A DNA stretch of 64,000 nt. Origin: JACVRW01 sp963764665. GTDB lineage: Bacteria > Actinomycetota > Thermoleophilia > Solirubrobacterales > Thermoleophilaceae. The stretch spans positions 1-64,000 of the forward strand of contig CAVXTL010000012.1 in NCBI GenBank assembly GCA_963764665.1. Direction: 5' to 3'. Numbering within the stretch: position 1 is the stretch's first letter; every line of letters starts with the position of its first letter. The translations under genes and the position numbers were made by a program. The notes below the pieces were generated by a model. The model was not told where the DNA came from. It did not search any database and saw only the letters and a list, made by a program, of their open reading frames with translations. Shown in pieces: positions 1 through 8,073 of this stretch.

Positions 1-547
1 GAGCCCTCACCCTGCCGGGCGATCACCGCCACGACCAGCACCATGGCCCCGCAGATCGCGAAGGTCTCGCGCCAGCCGAGCGGTATCGCCACGAGCGGCA
101 GCGCGAGACCGCTCACGAGGATCGCCGGGGATGGCCGACTGCTTGATCCCGAACGCGAGCCCCTGGCGGTCGGCGGACCTGGTCGGCCATGAAGAGGTTG
201 ATCGCGGGCTGGTTCACCGCGTTGGCGAGCCCGGCCACCGCGAGCAGCGCGAACACCGCCGCCAGCGACTGCGCCAGCCCGGCTATGGCGAACAGGCAGG
301 CCGCCGTGACGATCACCGAGCCGCGCATGGCCGCCAGGGCGCCGAGGCGCTCCGAGAGCCGGCCGCCGGCACCGGCCCCGACCGCTCCGGCAAGGAAGAA
401 GACCGTCACGCCCGCCGCGACGGCGGTGACGCTCGCATCCAGGTCGCCGCGCATCTGCAGCGCCAGCGCACCGACGAGGAAACCGGGCAGCACGGTGGCG
501 GCTCCCACCGCCACCGCGAGGCCGGCGGCGCGCGCGAGCCTGGACAT
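1..547 (-). pseudogene. MFS permease N-terminal part, two apparent frameshifts, runs off window
   Basis: From the ATG at 547 this reads as the N-terminal third of a major facilitator superfamily permease: about four hydrophobic helices, a cytoplasmic loop with GGRLSERLG and a helix ending NLFMADQV near residue 125. There the frame breaks, and it stops at 113. Dropping one base of the GG at 175-176 and one of the GGGG at 127-130 restores a family-like reading (ADRQGLAFGIKQSAIP, then AILVSGLALPLVAIPLGW) that continues past base 1. Both breaks lie in short G runs, so sequencing error is as likely as gene decay. Substrate is unknown. A TAGCCT hexamer (554-559) ends six bases before the ATG. It is the last gene of a leftward run that starts at 5051. 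Confidence 0.7.
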
Positions 548-576
548 GGCCCGAGGCTACTTATGACAACGGTGCG

Positions 577-2202
577 CTAGACCAGACCCACGACGTTGGC
601 CATGATCGACACGCCGACCACGCAGAGCACGATCCCGATGACGTCGAACACCGCCCCGGCCTTGACCATGCGCGTGATCGGCAGCAGCCCCGACGAGTAC
701 ACGATCGCGTTCGGCGGGGTGGACACCGGGAGCATGAAGCCGTAGTTGGCGCCGAAGATCGCCGCCAGCGCGGGGATCGTCGGGTTCAGGTCGGCCGCCG
801 CCGCGATCGAGATAGCGATCGGCACGACGATCGCGGCGCTCGCCGTGTTGCTGGTGGTCTCGGAGATGATCACCGCCACGACAACGACGACGATCGTGAC
901 GCCGAGCAGGCTGGATACCCCGATCGCGTCCGACAGCGACTCGCCCACCACCGTGGCCAGCCCGGTCTGGCTCAGCAGGGTGCCGAGCGTGATCCCGCCG
1001 CCGAAGAGAATGACGGTGCCCCAGTCGATCCCCGCCGCCTGGTTCCAGTTGAGGGTGAAGCGGCGGCGCGCCCAGTCCACGGGCAGCACGAAGAGCATCG
1101 AGGCAGCGAGGATCGCCACGATGCCCTCGTTGGCCGCCTCGCTCACCTCCTTGTAGGCATCCGAGTCGTCGCCCACGATCGTGCCCACCAGTCCGGGCAG
1201 GAACCAGCCCACCAGAGCGAACGCGAGCACGAACAGCGTGTTCTTCTCACCGCGCGTGAGCGGGCCGAGCTTGCCGCGCTCCTCGGCCACGTACTCCTCC
1301 ACGCCCTCCGCATGCTTGACCTCGGGCCGGTTGAACAGCATGACGATCAGCACCACGGCGGCGAACATCACGAGCACGATCGGCAGCGCCATGACGAACC
1401 ACTCGACGAAGGTGATTGGCTCGCCCGTCTCCTCCTCGAGCAGCTCGCGACCGATCAGGTTCGGCGGGCTCCCGATCGGGAGCAGCAGGCCTCCGACCGT
1501 GATCCCGTAGGTGATCACGAGCATCAGCGCGGCGCCGAAGCGCAGCCGTTCGGGGTCCTTGTCGCCGCCGGCCTGCTTGGCCACCATGCCGCCCACCACG
1601 CCCATCACGCCGAGGGCGATCGGGAGCATCATGGCCGCGGCCGCGGTGTTCGACATGACCGGCGAGGTGACCGCGCCGATCAGGCCGAAGGCGAGGATGA
1701 TCCTGAAGGTCGAGCCGCCCACCTGCCGCATCGCGAGCACCCGGTAGGCGAGCCGCCGGTGAAGCCCGTGGACCAGCATCGCCTGGGCGATGATGAAGCT
1801 GCCGATGAACAGGAAGATCGTGTCGTCGGTGAAGAGGCTGAAGACGACGTCGACGCTGCTGTCGCCCTCCTCGGGCGGCGGCGTGGCCTCGAGCAGCGCG
1901 CAGAGCGTCACCCCGAGAAGCGCCGTGATCGGGATGGGGATCGCCTCGGTGACCCACCACACGATCACGAAGGCGAGAATCGCGGCGAGCCGATGCTGGT
2001 TCGGGTCGAGGTCGAACGGGATCAGCAGCATCGCAGCGAGCACGAGCGGGCCCAGGAACAGGCCGATCGTCCGCCGGCGGCGCTCGAAGCGCTGCTCCGC
2101 CTCGGAGAGCTTCCCCGTCTGCTCGTCCAGCGTCTTGTACGTCCCCGTGCGACCGATCTCGGGCTTCTCGTCGCGCGGGCGATCCTCCGTCTCCGTGGCC
2201 AA
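577..2202 (-). CDS. SLC13/DASS family anion (dicarboxylate-type) transporter
   Basis: A 541-residue integral membrane carrier of the divalent anion:sodium symporter family, which moves di- or tricarboxylates, sulfate or phosphate across the inner membrane. The two family-defining SNT repeats are visible: MSNTAAAAMMLP (residues ~183-194) and TTSNTASAAIVVP (~450-462), each followed by a proline-containing loop (GSPPNLIG and STPPNAIVYSSG), the expected substrate and sodium sites of the two inverted halves. About a dozen hydrophobic helices follow a 45-residue charged N-terminus. The start is TTG, chosen because AGGGAGG lies five bases upstream. It sits 66 bases after the M28 peptidase and 29 before the MFS gene in the same leftward run. 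Substrate cannot be read from sequence; next to HMG-CoA lyase a C4-dicarboxylate is plausible. Confidence 0.88.
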   Translation of the reverse strand: MATETEDRPRDEKPEIGRTGTYKTLDEQTGKLSEAEQRFERRRRTIGLFLGPLVLAAMLLIPFDLDPNQHRLAAILAFVIVWWVTEAIPIPITALLGVTLCALLEATPPPEEGDSSVDVVFSLFTDDTIFLFIGSFIIAQAMLVHGLHRRLAYRVLAMRQVGGSTFRIILAFGLIGAVTSPVMSNTAAAAMMLPIALGVMGVVGGMVAKQAGGDKDPERLRFGAALMLVITYGITVGGLLLPIGSPPNLIGRELLEEETGEPITFVEWFVMALPIVLVMFAAVVLIVMLFNRPEVKHAEGVEEYVAEERGKLGPLTRGEKNTLFVLAFALVGWFLPGLVGTIVGDDSDAYKEVSEAANEGIVAILAASMLFVLPVDWARRRFTLNWNQAAGIDWGTVILFGGGITLGTLLSQTGLATVVGESLSDAIGVSSLLGVTIVVVVVAVIISETTSNTASAAIVVPIAISIAAAADLNPTIPALAAIFGANYGFMLPVSTPPNAIVYSSGLLPITRMVKAGAVFDVIGIVLCVVGVSIMANVVGLV

Positions 2203-2268
2203 ATCGCCTCCCTCTCGTTCCCCCGGTCACATCCCTACCCGGGCGATGGCGAAGCGAAGCCCCGGCCT

Positions 2269-3390
2269 CTAGGCGGCGTGCGCGCGAGCCATCGCAGCGG
2301 ACGCCGTGACGCAGGCCTCGAGGCAGCCGTAGTCCACGTGATCCGGGGTGTCCTGCGGACGGTGATAGTTGGGGAAGCCGCCCTGCCGCACGGACAGGAG
2401 CGAGACCGCGGGAAGGCCGCCGAGCCGGGCCAGCACGGGGTCCGTCCACGCGCCGAGCCGCCAGCGCCGCAGGTGCACACCGGCGGCTCCGGACGCGCGC
2501 TCCGCGAACGCCACGTCCTCCTCGCGATAACGCACCGGCCAGAGGCCTCCCTCCGCCTCGAGCACCACCGGCTCCCCCGAGCCCACGGTGTCGAGGCCGA
2601 GCACGAGCGTGGTGGCGGAGTCGAGCGCCCGCCCCTCAGCACCCATCCAGGCCGCCATGCCGCCCATCCCGGCCTCCTCGGACCCGCACAGGAGCACCAC
2701 CACCTCGAGGCCGGCGGGGCGGTCACGCGCCAGGCGGGCTGCCACGGCCAGCACCCCCGCCACTCCGCTCGCGTTGTCGTTGGCGCCGGGCACGGTGGGG
2801 CTCCGCGCCTGGTCGGCCGACAGTGCCACAGCGGTGGCCAGGACCGCGGTCGCGGCCAGGCGCGTCTTCCGGCCGCCCACCACGGCGCCGAGCAGTGCGA
2901 GCTCGGGCAGCAGCGCCAGCGAGGCGCGCCTGCCTGTGCGCTCGGCCGCGGCGTCGCCGGCGGCGAGCATCCGCGGATCCCACATCAGCCCGGTGCGAGC
3001 GGCGTCGTGGTGCGCCACGAGCACCAGGGTGCGGGTGCGCTCACCGCGCGCCGGGAGCGTTCCGATCACGTTGGCGCCCTCGCCGGTGGGGAAGAGCGCC
3101 CGCGACCATTGGGCCCGCCCGCTGTAGTCGAGCTCGAACGACGCCAGCGTGGCGGCCGCCAGCAGCCGCCGCCCGCGGCGCGCGGCCAGCGCGCCGAGCG
3201 CGAAATGAGCGCCCTGTGCCAGCGCGAACGTGCTCTGGTAGCGGTAGGGCACCACCCGGACCTCGGCGGCGCCGAGCTGGCGCAGCCGATCCGCGGCCCA
3301 CTCGGCCGACGCTCGCTCGCCGGCGCCGGCGGAGTCGCGCGTCATGCCCGCCAGCGTCTCCACGTCGTGGCGCAGCTCCGCGACGCTCAC
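2269..3390 (-). CDS. M28-family zinc metallopeptidase
   Basis: A 373-residue protein with the M28 aminopeptidase core. Residues that fit the two-zinc site are VAHHDAARTG (~125-134), GANDNASG (Asp ~205, bridging), LLCGSEEAG (catalytic Glu ~238-239), GLDTVG (Asp ~267) and a late PQDTPDHVD His. Between the first and second motifs is a hydrophobic stretch (~155-192) that could cross or lie on the membrane; there is no clear signal peptide. The GTG start was chosen because it overlaps the TGA of the upstream HMG-CoA lyase gene (GTGA), a translational-coupling arrangement, and because everything before it in frame is arginine-rich shadow sequence. Substrate unknown. Family assignment is strong; the cellular role is not. 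Confidence 0.83.
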   Translation of the reverse strand: MSVAELRHDVETLAGMTRDSAGAGERASAEWAADRLRQLGAAEVRVVPYRYQSTFALAQGAHFALGALAARRGRRLLAAATLASFELDYSGRAQWSRALFPTGEGANVIGTLPARGERTRTLVLVAHHDAARTGLMWDPRMLAAGDAAAERTGRRASLALLPELALLGAVVGGRKTRLAATAVLATAVALSADQARSPTVPGANDNASGVAGVLAVAARLARDRPAGLEVVVLLCGSEEAGMGGMAAWMGAEGRALDSATTLVLGLDTVGSGEPVVLEAEGGLWPVRYREEDVAFAERASGAAGVHLRRWRLGAWTDPVLARLGGLPAVSLLSVRQGGFPNYHRPQDTPDHVDYGCLEACVTASAAMARAHAA

Positions 3391-4289
3391 GATCCGCCCC
3401 GCCAGTCGACCGGCCCCGCGGTGAGCACATGGCTGCCCAGCGGCCGTCCGAGCACGCGCTGCGCCTCGGTGGCGGCCGCCACCAGCGCGCCGAGATCGAT
3501 GCCGGTGTCCTCCCCCATCTCGTGCAGCATGGACACGAGGTCCTCGGTGGCCACGTTGCCGGTGGCTCCGGGCGGCACGGGGCATCCGCCGAGCTCTCCG
3601 AACGAAGACTCGAACGAGCGGACGCCCGCCTCCAGGGCGGCGAGGGCGTTCGCGAGCCCCTGGCCGCGCGTGTTGTGGAAATGGGCGGTCAGCTCCACGT
3701 CGAGCTCGTCCGCGGCGCGCTCGAAGAAGGCGCGCACCTGGCGCGGGTTGGCCATGCCGGTGGTGTCGCCGAACGCGACCTCCTCGCAGCCCGCCTCGGC
3801 CAGCCGCCTGGCGATGCCGAGCACCCGCTCCTCGGGCACCTCGCCCTCGTAGGGGCAGCCGAACGACACCGAGATGACCCCCTCGCAGCGCAGCCCCTCC
3901 CGTCTCGCCCGCTCCACCACGCGCTCGAGGCCGCTGAGCGACTCCTCGACCGAGCGATTCACGTTCCGCTGGTTGTGCGTCTCCGACGCGGACAGGAAGA
4001 GATTCACCTCCTGGAAGCGGTCGCGCAGCTCGAGCGCGTTGTCGAGGCCCTTCTCGTTGGGGATCAGGACGGTCACCGCCACGTCGCCAGGGATGTCGGC
4101 GCGGCGCAGCACCTCGGCGCCGTCGGCCAGCTGCGGGATCGCGTCGGCGCGCACGAAGCTCGTGACCTCGAGCCGGCGCAAGCCCGTCCGGGCGAGCATC
4201 TCCACGAGCCGGACCTTGTCATCGGTGGCGATGACCTCGGGTTCGTTCTGGAACCCGTCACGCGGGCCCACCTCGCGGATCGCGACCAT
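3387..4289 (-). CDS. hydroxymethylglutaryl-CoA lyase family protein
   Basis: A 300-residue TIM-barrel lyase expected to split 3-hydroxy-3-methylglutaryl-CoA into acetoacetate and acetyl-CoA, the last step of leucine breakdown. The N-terminal GPRDGFQNE carries the catalytic Arg and metal-binding Asp (~9-11), HFHNTRG (~203-209) supplies the metal histidines, and GELGGCPVPPGATGNVATED (~231-250) is the family signature with its active-site Cys (~236). Full length for the family. It lies 12 bases behind the SDR gene and overlaps the peptidase start by four bases. Other 2-hydroxyacyl-CoA substrates in the HMGL-like family remain possible, so the exact substrate is inference. Confidence 0.88.
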   Translation of the reverse strand: MVAIREVGPRDGFQNEPEVIATDDKVRLVEMLARTGLRRLEVTSFVRADAIPQLADGAEVLRRADIPGDVAVTVLIPNEKGLDNALELRDRFQEVNLFLSASETHNQRNVNRSVEESLSGLERVVERARREGLRCEGVISVSFGCPYEGEVPEERVLGIARRLAEAGCEEVAFGDTTGMANPRQVRAFFERAADELDVELTAHFHNTRGQGLANALAALEAGVRSFESSFGELGGCPVPPGATGNVATEDLVSMLHEMGEDTGIDLGALVAAATEAQRVLGRPLGSHVLTAGPVDWRGGS

Positions 4290-4301
4290 CGCCCCCGGAG
4301 G

Positions 4302-5051
4302 TTAGAGCCGGGCCAGGCCGCCACTGGCGCCGAGCGACTGGCCCGTCACGTACGAGGCGTCGTCGCTGGCGAGGAAGGTGATCACGGCGGCCACCTCGTC
4401 GGGCTGGCCCAGGCGGCGGAGCGCCGTGGAGCCGATCATGTTCTCCACGAGCCTCTTGCCGAGGTCGCCCATCGCGTCGGGCGCCGCCATCAGCAGCGGG
4501 GTCTCGATCGGACCGGGGGCCACGGCGTTGGCTGTGATCCCGTAACGGCCGTTCTCGATCGCGATCGCCTTCGTGAAGCCGAGCACGCCGCCCTTGGCCG
4601 CCGAGTACGCGGCCGACCCGCTCGAGCCCACCCGGCCCGCCTCCGACGACACGTTCACGATCCGGCCGCGGCGGCGCTCCTGCATGCCCGGGAGCACCGC
4701 ATGGGTCACTCCCAGAACGCCGAGCAGGTTCACCTCGAGCACGCGGCGCCAGAGCGCCTCGTCGGTCTTGGTGAAGAAGCCCCACTCGTCGTAGCCGGCG
4801 TTGTTCACGAGCACGTCCACCGGGCCGAGCTCCTCCTCAACCGCGGCGACCGTCCTGGCTATCGAGTCGGTCGAGCGCACGTCGAGCTCGTAGGCGCCTC
4901 CGTCGATCTCGCCCGCCACGCCACGGGCGCCGTCGAGATTCACGTCGGTGACCGCCACGCGCGCGCCCTCGGCGGCGAGCCGGCGGCAGGTGGCGGCGCC
5001 GATCCCGGAGGCTCCGCCGGTCACGAGCGCTGTGCGGTCCGCGAGTCGCAA
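4302..5051 (-). CDS. short-chain dehydrogenase/reductase (FabG/BadH-like)
   Basis: A 249-residue classical SDR that oxidises or reduces a hydroxyl/keto group with NAD(P). The dinucleotide motif TGGASGIG (~11-18), NNAG (~83-86), catalytic Ser (VSS, ~134-136) and YSAAK (Tyr ~149, Lys ~153) are all present. Asp-36 at the end of the second strand (VTDVN) favours NAD over NADP. The TTG start places the first strand at residue ~7 as in relatives; no better start exists because the sequence upstream belongs to the 39-base gap to npdG, which is transcribed in the opposite direction. It heads the leftward run with HMG-CoA lyase, so a role with hydroxyacyl-CoA substrates is plausible but unproven. Confidence 0.85.
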   Translation of the reverse strand: MRLADRTALVTGGASGIGAATCRRLAAEGARVAVTDVNLDGARGVAGEIDGGAYELDVRSTDSIARTVAAVEEELGPVDVLVNNAGYDEWGFFTKTDEALWRRVLEVNLLGVLGVTHAVLPGMQERRRGRIVNVSSEAGRVGSSGSAAYSAAKGGVLGFTKAIAIENGRYGITANAVAPGPIETPLLMAAPDAMGDLGKRLVENMIGSTALRRLGQPDEVAAVITFLASDDASYVTGQSLGASGGLARL

Positions 5052-5090
5052 GGCGGGCGGGAGCCTATCCGTTGTTAGGGTGGCCGACCG

Positions 5091-5768
5091 GTGGACACGG
5101 TCCCGGTGATCGGTGGGACGGGGGCGCTCGGCTTCGCCGTGGCGCTCAGGCTCGCGCACGCCGGCGTGCCCGTGGCGATCGGCTCGCGCGACGCCGGGCG
5201 GGCCGAGGAGTCCGCGGGCCGCATCCGCGAGCGGGTGCCCGGGGCCTCGGCGGAGGGACTGGAGAACGGCGAGGCGGCCACGCGCGGCCCGATCGTGCTC
5301 CTGTGCGTGCCCTTCCGTGCGCAGTCCGAGAACCTCACGAACCTGAAGGAGGCGCTGGCCCCGGGGCAGATCCTGGTGGACGCGACCGTGCCGCTTGCCG
5401 CCGCGGTGTCGGGCAAGGCCACCCGGCTTCTGGGCGTGCCCCAGGGCTCGGCCGCGGAGCAGGCACAGGAGATGGCTCCCGAGGGCGTGACCGTGGTGTC
5501 CGCCCTCCATACGGTCAGCGCCGCGGTGCTCGCGGACCTCGATAACGACCTCGGCGAGGACGTGCTGATCGCCGGCGACTCGAAGGAGGCCAAGGCCAGG
5601 GTGGCCGAGCTGATCCGGACGATCGACGGCCTGCGCCCGGTGAACGCCGGCAGGCTCGAGCAGGCACGCCACATCGAGGCGCTCACGCCGCTCCTGATCT
5701 CCGTGAACATCAACAACAAGACGCACGCCGGCGTTCGGTTGACCGGCCTGCCGGAGCCCCGCTGGTAG
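5091..5768 (+). CDS. npdG: NADPH-dependent F420 reductase
   Basis: A 225-residue two-domain enzyme that passes hydride between NADP(H) and the deazaflavin cofactor F420 in the cytoplasm. The N-terminal Rossmann motif IGGTGALGFAVALRLA with the GSRD segment (~32-35) that selects NADP, the central VLLCVPF, and the C-terminal RHIEALTPLLISVNI helix that binds F420 match the family. Length is normal. The GTG start puts the glycine-rich loop at residue 8. It leads the F420 operon: cofD begins inside its last codons. A TAGGGT hexamer lies nine bases before the start (5076-5081). Confidence 0.9.
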   Translation: MDTVPVIGGTGALGFAVALRLAHAGVPVAIGSRDAGRAEESAGRIRERVPGASAEGLENGEAATRGPIVLLCVPFRAQSENLTNLKEALAPGQILVDATVPLAAAVSGKATRLLGVPQGSAAEQAQEMAPEGVTVVSALHTVSAAVLADLDNDLGEDVLIAGDSKEAKARVAELIRTIDGLRPVNAGRLEQARHIEALTPLLISVNINNKTHAGVRLTGLPEPRW

Positions 5769-6658
5769 CGCTGCTCTCCGGGGGCACGGGCGGCGCGAAG
5801 CTCGCGCGCGGGCTCGCTGACCTGGGCGAGCTGACGGTGGTGGCCAACACCGCCGACGACGCCGAGGTATACGGCGTGCACGTGTCGCCGGACCCCGACC
5901 TCGTGACCTATTGGCTGGCCGACGCGATCGACGAGCGCGGCTACGGCATCCGCGGCGACAGCTTCGCCGTGCTCGACGCCCTGGCCGCCGCGGGGCGTCC
6001 GGCGTGGTTCCGCCTCGGCGACCGCGATCTCGCCATGTGCCTGATCCGCACCGAGGAGATGCGGGCGGGGCGCACCCTGACCGAGGCGCACGCCGCCGTG
6101 GTGGAGGCCATGGGCGTGCGCACGCCGGTGCTGCCCATGTGCGACGAGCCGGTGGCCACCTGGGTGCGCTCGCAGGGCGAGTGGCTGCCCTTCCAGGAGT
6201 TCATGATCGTCGGCGGCGCCGCCGGGCCCGTGGAGGGCGTGAAGCTGAGCGGGATCGAGGCGGCACGCCCCACCGGCGCGGTGCTCTCCGCGATCGCCGA
6301 GGCGGAGGCGATCGTGATCGGGCCGTCCAACCCGGTGATCTCGATCGGCCCCATCCTCGCGGTGCCCGGCATGCGCGAGGCGCTCGCGGCCGCGGCCGCC
6401 CCGGTGGTGGCGTTGAGTCCGTTCGTGGGCGGGCACGCCGTGAAGGGGCCCACCGAGTCGTTCTGCGCCCAGGCCGGCATCGAGCTGAGCGCCGCCGGCG
6501 TCGTGGCCGCGTATGACGGGGTGCTCGACGGCATCGCGGCCGACGAGCACGTGACCGGCCTGCCCGCTGTCAGGATCGGCACGCTCATGGACACCGCGGA
6601 GGATCGCCGCCGGGTGGCGGAGAGCGTGCTCGAGCTGGCACGCTCGCTGAAGCGATGA
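5762..6658 (+). CDS. cofD: F420 2-phospho-lactate (or enolpyruvyl) transferase
   Basis: CofD/FbiA moves the phospholactyl or enolpyruvyl-phosphate group from the guanylylated donor onto Fo, making F420-0 or its dehydro form. The sequence opens LVALLSGGTGGAKLARGL, the conserved first motif of the family, continues with NTADDAEVYGVHVSPD and has IGPSNPVISIGPIL and SPFVGGHAVKGPT later. No ATG, GTG or TTG lies in frame early enough to keep the first motif; the only candidate is CTG at 5762, with GGAG five bases upstream. The next usual start (GTG 5837) would delete the essential glycine loop. It overlaps npdG by seven bases and cofC by four (ATGA). Confidence 0.88.
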   Translation: MVALLSGGTGGAKLARGLADLGELTVVANTADDAEVYGVHVSPDPDLVTYWLADAIDERGYGIRGDSFAVLDALAAAGRPAWFRLGDRDLAMCLIRTEEMRAGRTLTEAHAAVVEAMGVRTPVLPMCDEPVATWVRSQGEWLPFQEFMIVGGAAGPVEGVKLSGIEAARPTGAVLSAIAEAEAIVIGPSNPVISIGPILAVPGMREALAAAAAPVVALSPFVGGHAVKGPTESFCAQAGIELSAAGVVAAYDGVLDGIAADEHVTGLPAVRIGTLMDTAEDRRRVAESVLELARSLKR

Positions 6659-7317
6659 GGACCCTCGCCGTCCTTCCGGTCAAGACGTTCGGCGCGGCCA
6701 AGCAGCGCCTGTCGCCCGCGCTCCCGGTGCCCGAGCGCCGCTCGCTCGCCGAGGCGATGGTGAGCGACGTGCTCGCTGCCCTGGCGCGCGTGCGGGCGCT
6801 GGACGCGATCGCTGTGGTCACGGCCGACGAGGCCGCGCGCGCTGCCGCCCTGGCGGCGGGTTGCGAGGTTCTCGACGACACCGCGCGGGACGGCCAGTCG
6901 CCGGCAGCGCTGATCGGCGTGCGGCACGCCCTGGCGGAGGGCTTCTCGAGGGTGCTGCTCGTGCCCGGCGACACGCCCCTCCTCGACCCCGGGGAGGTGG
7001 ACGCGCTGCTGGAACGCGGCGCCGGACGCTCCCTCGGCGTGACGATCGTGCCGGACCGCCACGGCACGGGCACCAACGCGCTGCTGCTGGACCCGCCCGA
7101 CGCCATCGCTCCGAGCTTCGGCCCCGGCAGCTTCGAGCGGCACAGGCAGGCTGCGGAGTCCGCCGGCGCGGACCTGCTCGTGGACCAGGCCCCGTCGCTG
7201 GTGCTCGACGTGGACACCGGCGACGACCTCGGCCGGCTGGTGGAGGTGCTCGCCGGCCGCCAGGGCGGAGCGCCGGCCACCCGCGCCGCGCTGGCGCCGC
7301 ACCGGGTGTCGGCCTGA
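6655..7317 (+). CDS. cofC: phospholactate/phosphoenolpyruvate guanylyltransferase
   Basis: A 220-residue nucleotidyltransferase (CofC in archaea, FbiD in actinobacteria) that joins GMP to 2-phospholactate or PEP to make the donor used by CofD. The start LAVLPVKTFGAAKQRLSP carries the nucleotide-binding loop with its lysines, DGQSPAALIGV and VPGDTPLL (metal Asp) follow, and GTGTNALLL and SFGPGSFERH close the active site. The ATG overlaps the cofD stop (ATGA). In actinobacteria the established substrate is PEP, so that is the likelier one here, though sequence alone cannot settle it. Confidence 0.88.
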   Translation: MRTLAVLPVKTFGAAKQRLSPALPVPERRSLAEAMVSDVLAALARVRALDAIAVVTADEAARAAALAAGCEVLDDTARDGQSPAALIGVRHALAEGFSRVLLVPGDTPLLDPGEVDALLERGAGRSLGVTIVPDRHGTGTNALLLDPPDAIAPSFGPGSFERHRQAAESAGADLLVDQAPSLVLDVDTGDDLGRLVEVLAGRQGGAPATRAALAPHRVSA

Positions 7318-8060
7318 CGCTTTCCGCCACCCCACTCCCGCCCCTGCCGGAGGTGCGCCCGGGCCACGACCTCGGCGCTCTCCTGGCGGCGGCGGCTCCG
7401 GCCGACCTGGCCGACGGCGACGTGCTCGTGGTGGCCCACAAGGTCGTGTCCAAGGCCGAGGGCCGGATCCGGGACCTCGCGGACGTGCAGGCCGGCGAGC
7501 GCGCCCTCGCCTTCGCCCGCGAGCACGGCAAGGACGAGCGGCTCGTGCAGGTGGTGCTGGACGAGTCGGCCGAGGTGCTTCGCGCCGAGCGCGGCGTGAT
7601 GGTGTGCGTGACGCGCCACGGCCTGGTGTGCGCCAACGCCGGCGTGGACCGCTCGAACGTTCCGGGCGACCAGGTGGTCCTGCTGCCCGACGATCCGGAC
7701 GGCTCCGCCCGGCGGCTGCGCGCCGAGCTGGCCGCTGCGTGCGGCGTCCGGCCGGCGATCCTGATCACGGACTCCTTCGGCCGCGCCTGGCGGCTCGGGC
7801 AGACGGATGTGGCCATCGGCGCCGCGGGACTCGTGCCGCTCGACGACTGGGCGGGCCGGAGGGACGCCGAGGGACATGAGCTGCGCGCGACGGCAATCGC
7901 CGTGGCCGACTCGGTGGCCGCGGCCGCCGACCTGGCGCGATCGAAGGACTCGCGCCGGCCGGCCGTGGTCGTGCGCGGGCTCGAGCGCTTCGTGACGGGC
8001 GACGACGGGCCTGGCGCCGCCGCGCTGCGGCGCCCGCCCGCGGAGGACATGTTCCGGTAG
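7314..8060 (+). CDS. cofE: coenzyme F420 gamma-glutamyl ligase, stand-alone
   Basis: CofE adds glutamates to F420-0 using GTP. The protein is about 248 residues: PLPPLPEVRPGHDLGALLA at the N-terminus, VVAHKVVSKAEGR (~38-50), CANAGVDRSNVPGDQVVLLP and ITDSFGRAWRLGQTDVAIG all match the ligase domain. It ends after that domain; the FMN-dependent dehydro-F420-0 reductase domain fused in mycobacterial FbiB is absent. There is no ATG, GTG or TTG in frame for over 100 bases before the conserved start; a CTG at 7314 overlaps the cofC TGA exactly as ATGA/GTGA junctions do elsewhere in this window, so CTG is the best start. The next gene is 13 bases away. Confidence 0.87.
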   Translation: MTLSATPLPPLPEVRPGHDLGALLAAAAPADLADGDVLVVAHKVVSKAEGRIRDLADVQAGERALAFAREHGKDERLVQVVLDESAEVLRAERGVMVCVTRHGLVCANAGVDRSNVPGDQVVLLPDDPDGSARRLRAELAAACGVRPAILITDSFGRAWRLGQTDVAIGAAGLVPLDDWAGRRDAEGHELRATAIAVADSVAAAADLARSKDSRRPAVVVRGLERFVTGDDGPGAAALRRPPAEDMFR

Positions 8061-8073
8061 ACGGTCGGGTAGC

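Noticed and set aside
1312..3852. Very long plus-strand open frame opposite the DASS and M28 genes
   Set aside because: It is a high-GC antisense shadow: Arg/His/Glu/Gln-rich, low complexity and without motifs, while the minus-strand frames carry clear family motifs. The same holds for 45139-48036(+) and 20432-21655(+).
5837..6658. GTG 5837 as the cofD start
   Set aside because: It would delete the conserved SGGTGGAK loop; CTG 5762 has a ribosome site and keeps it.
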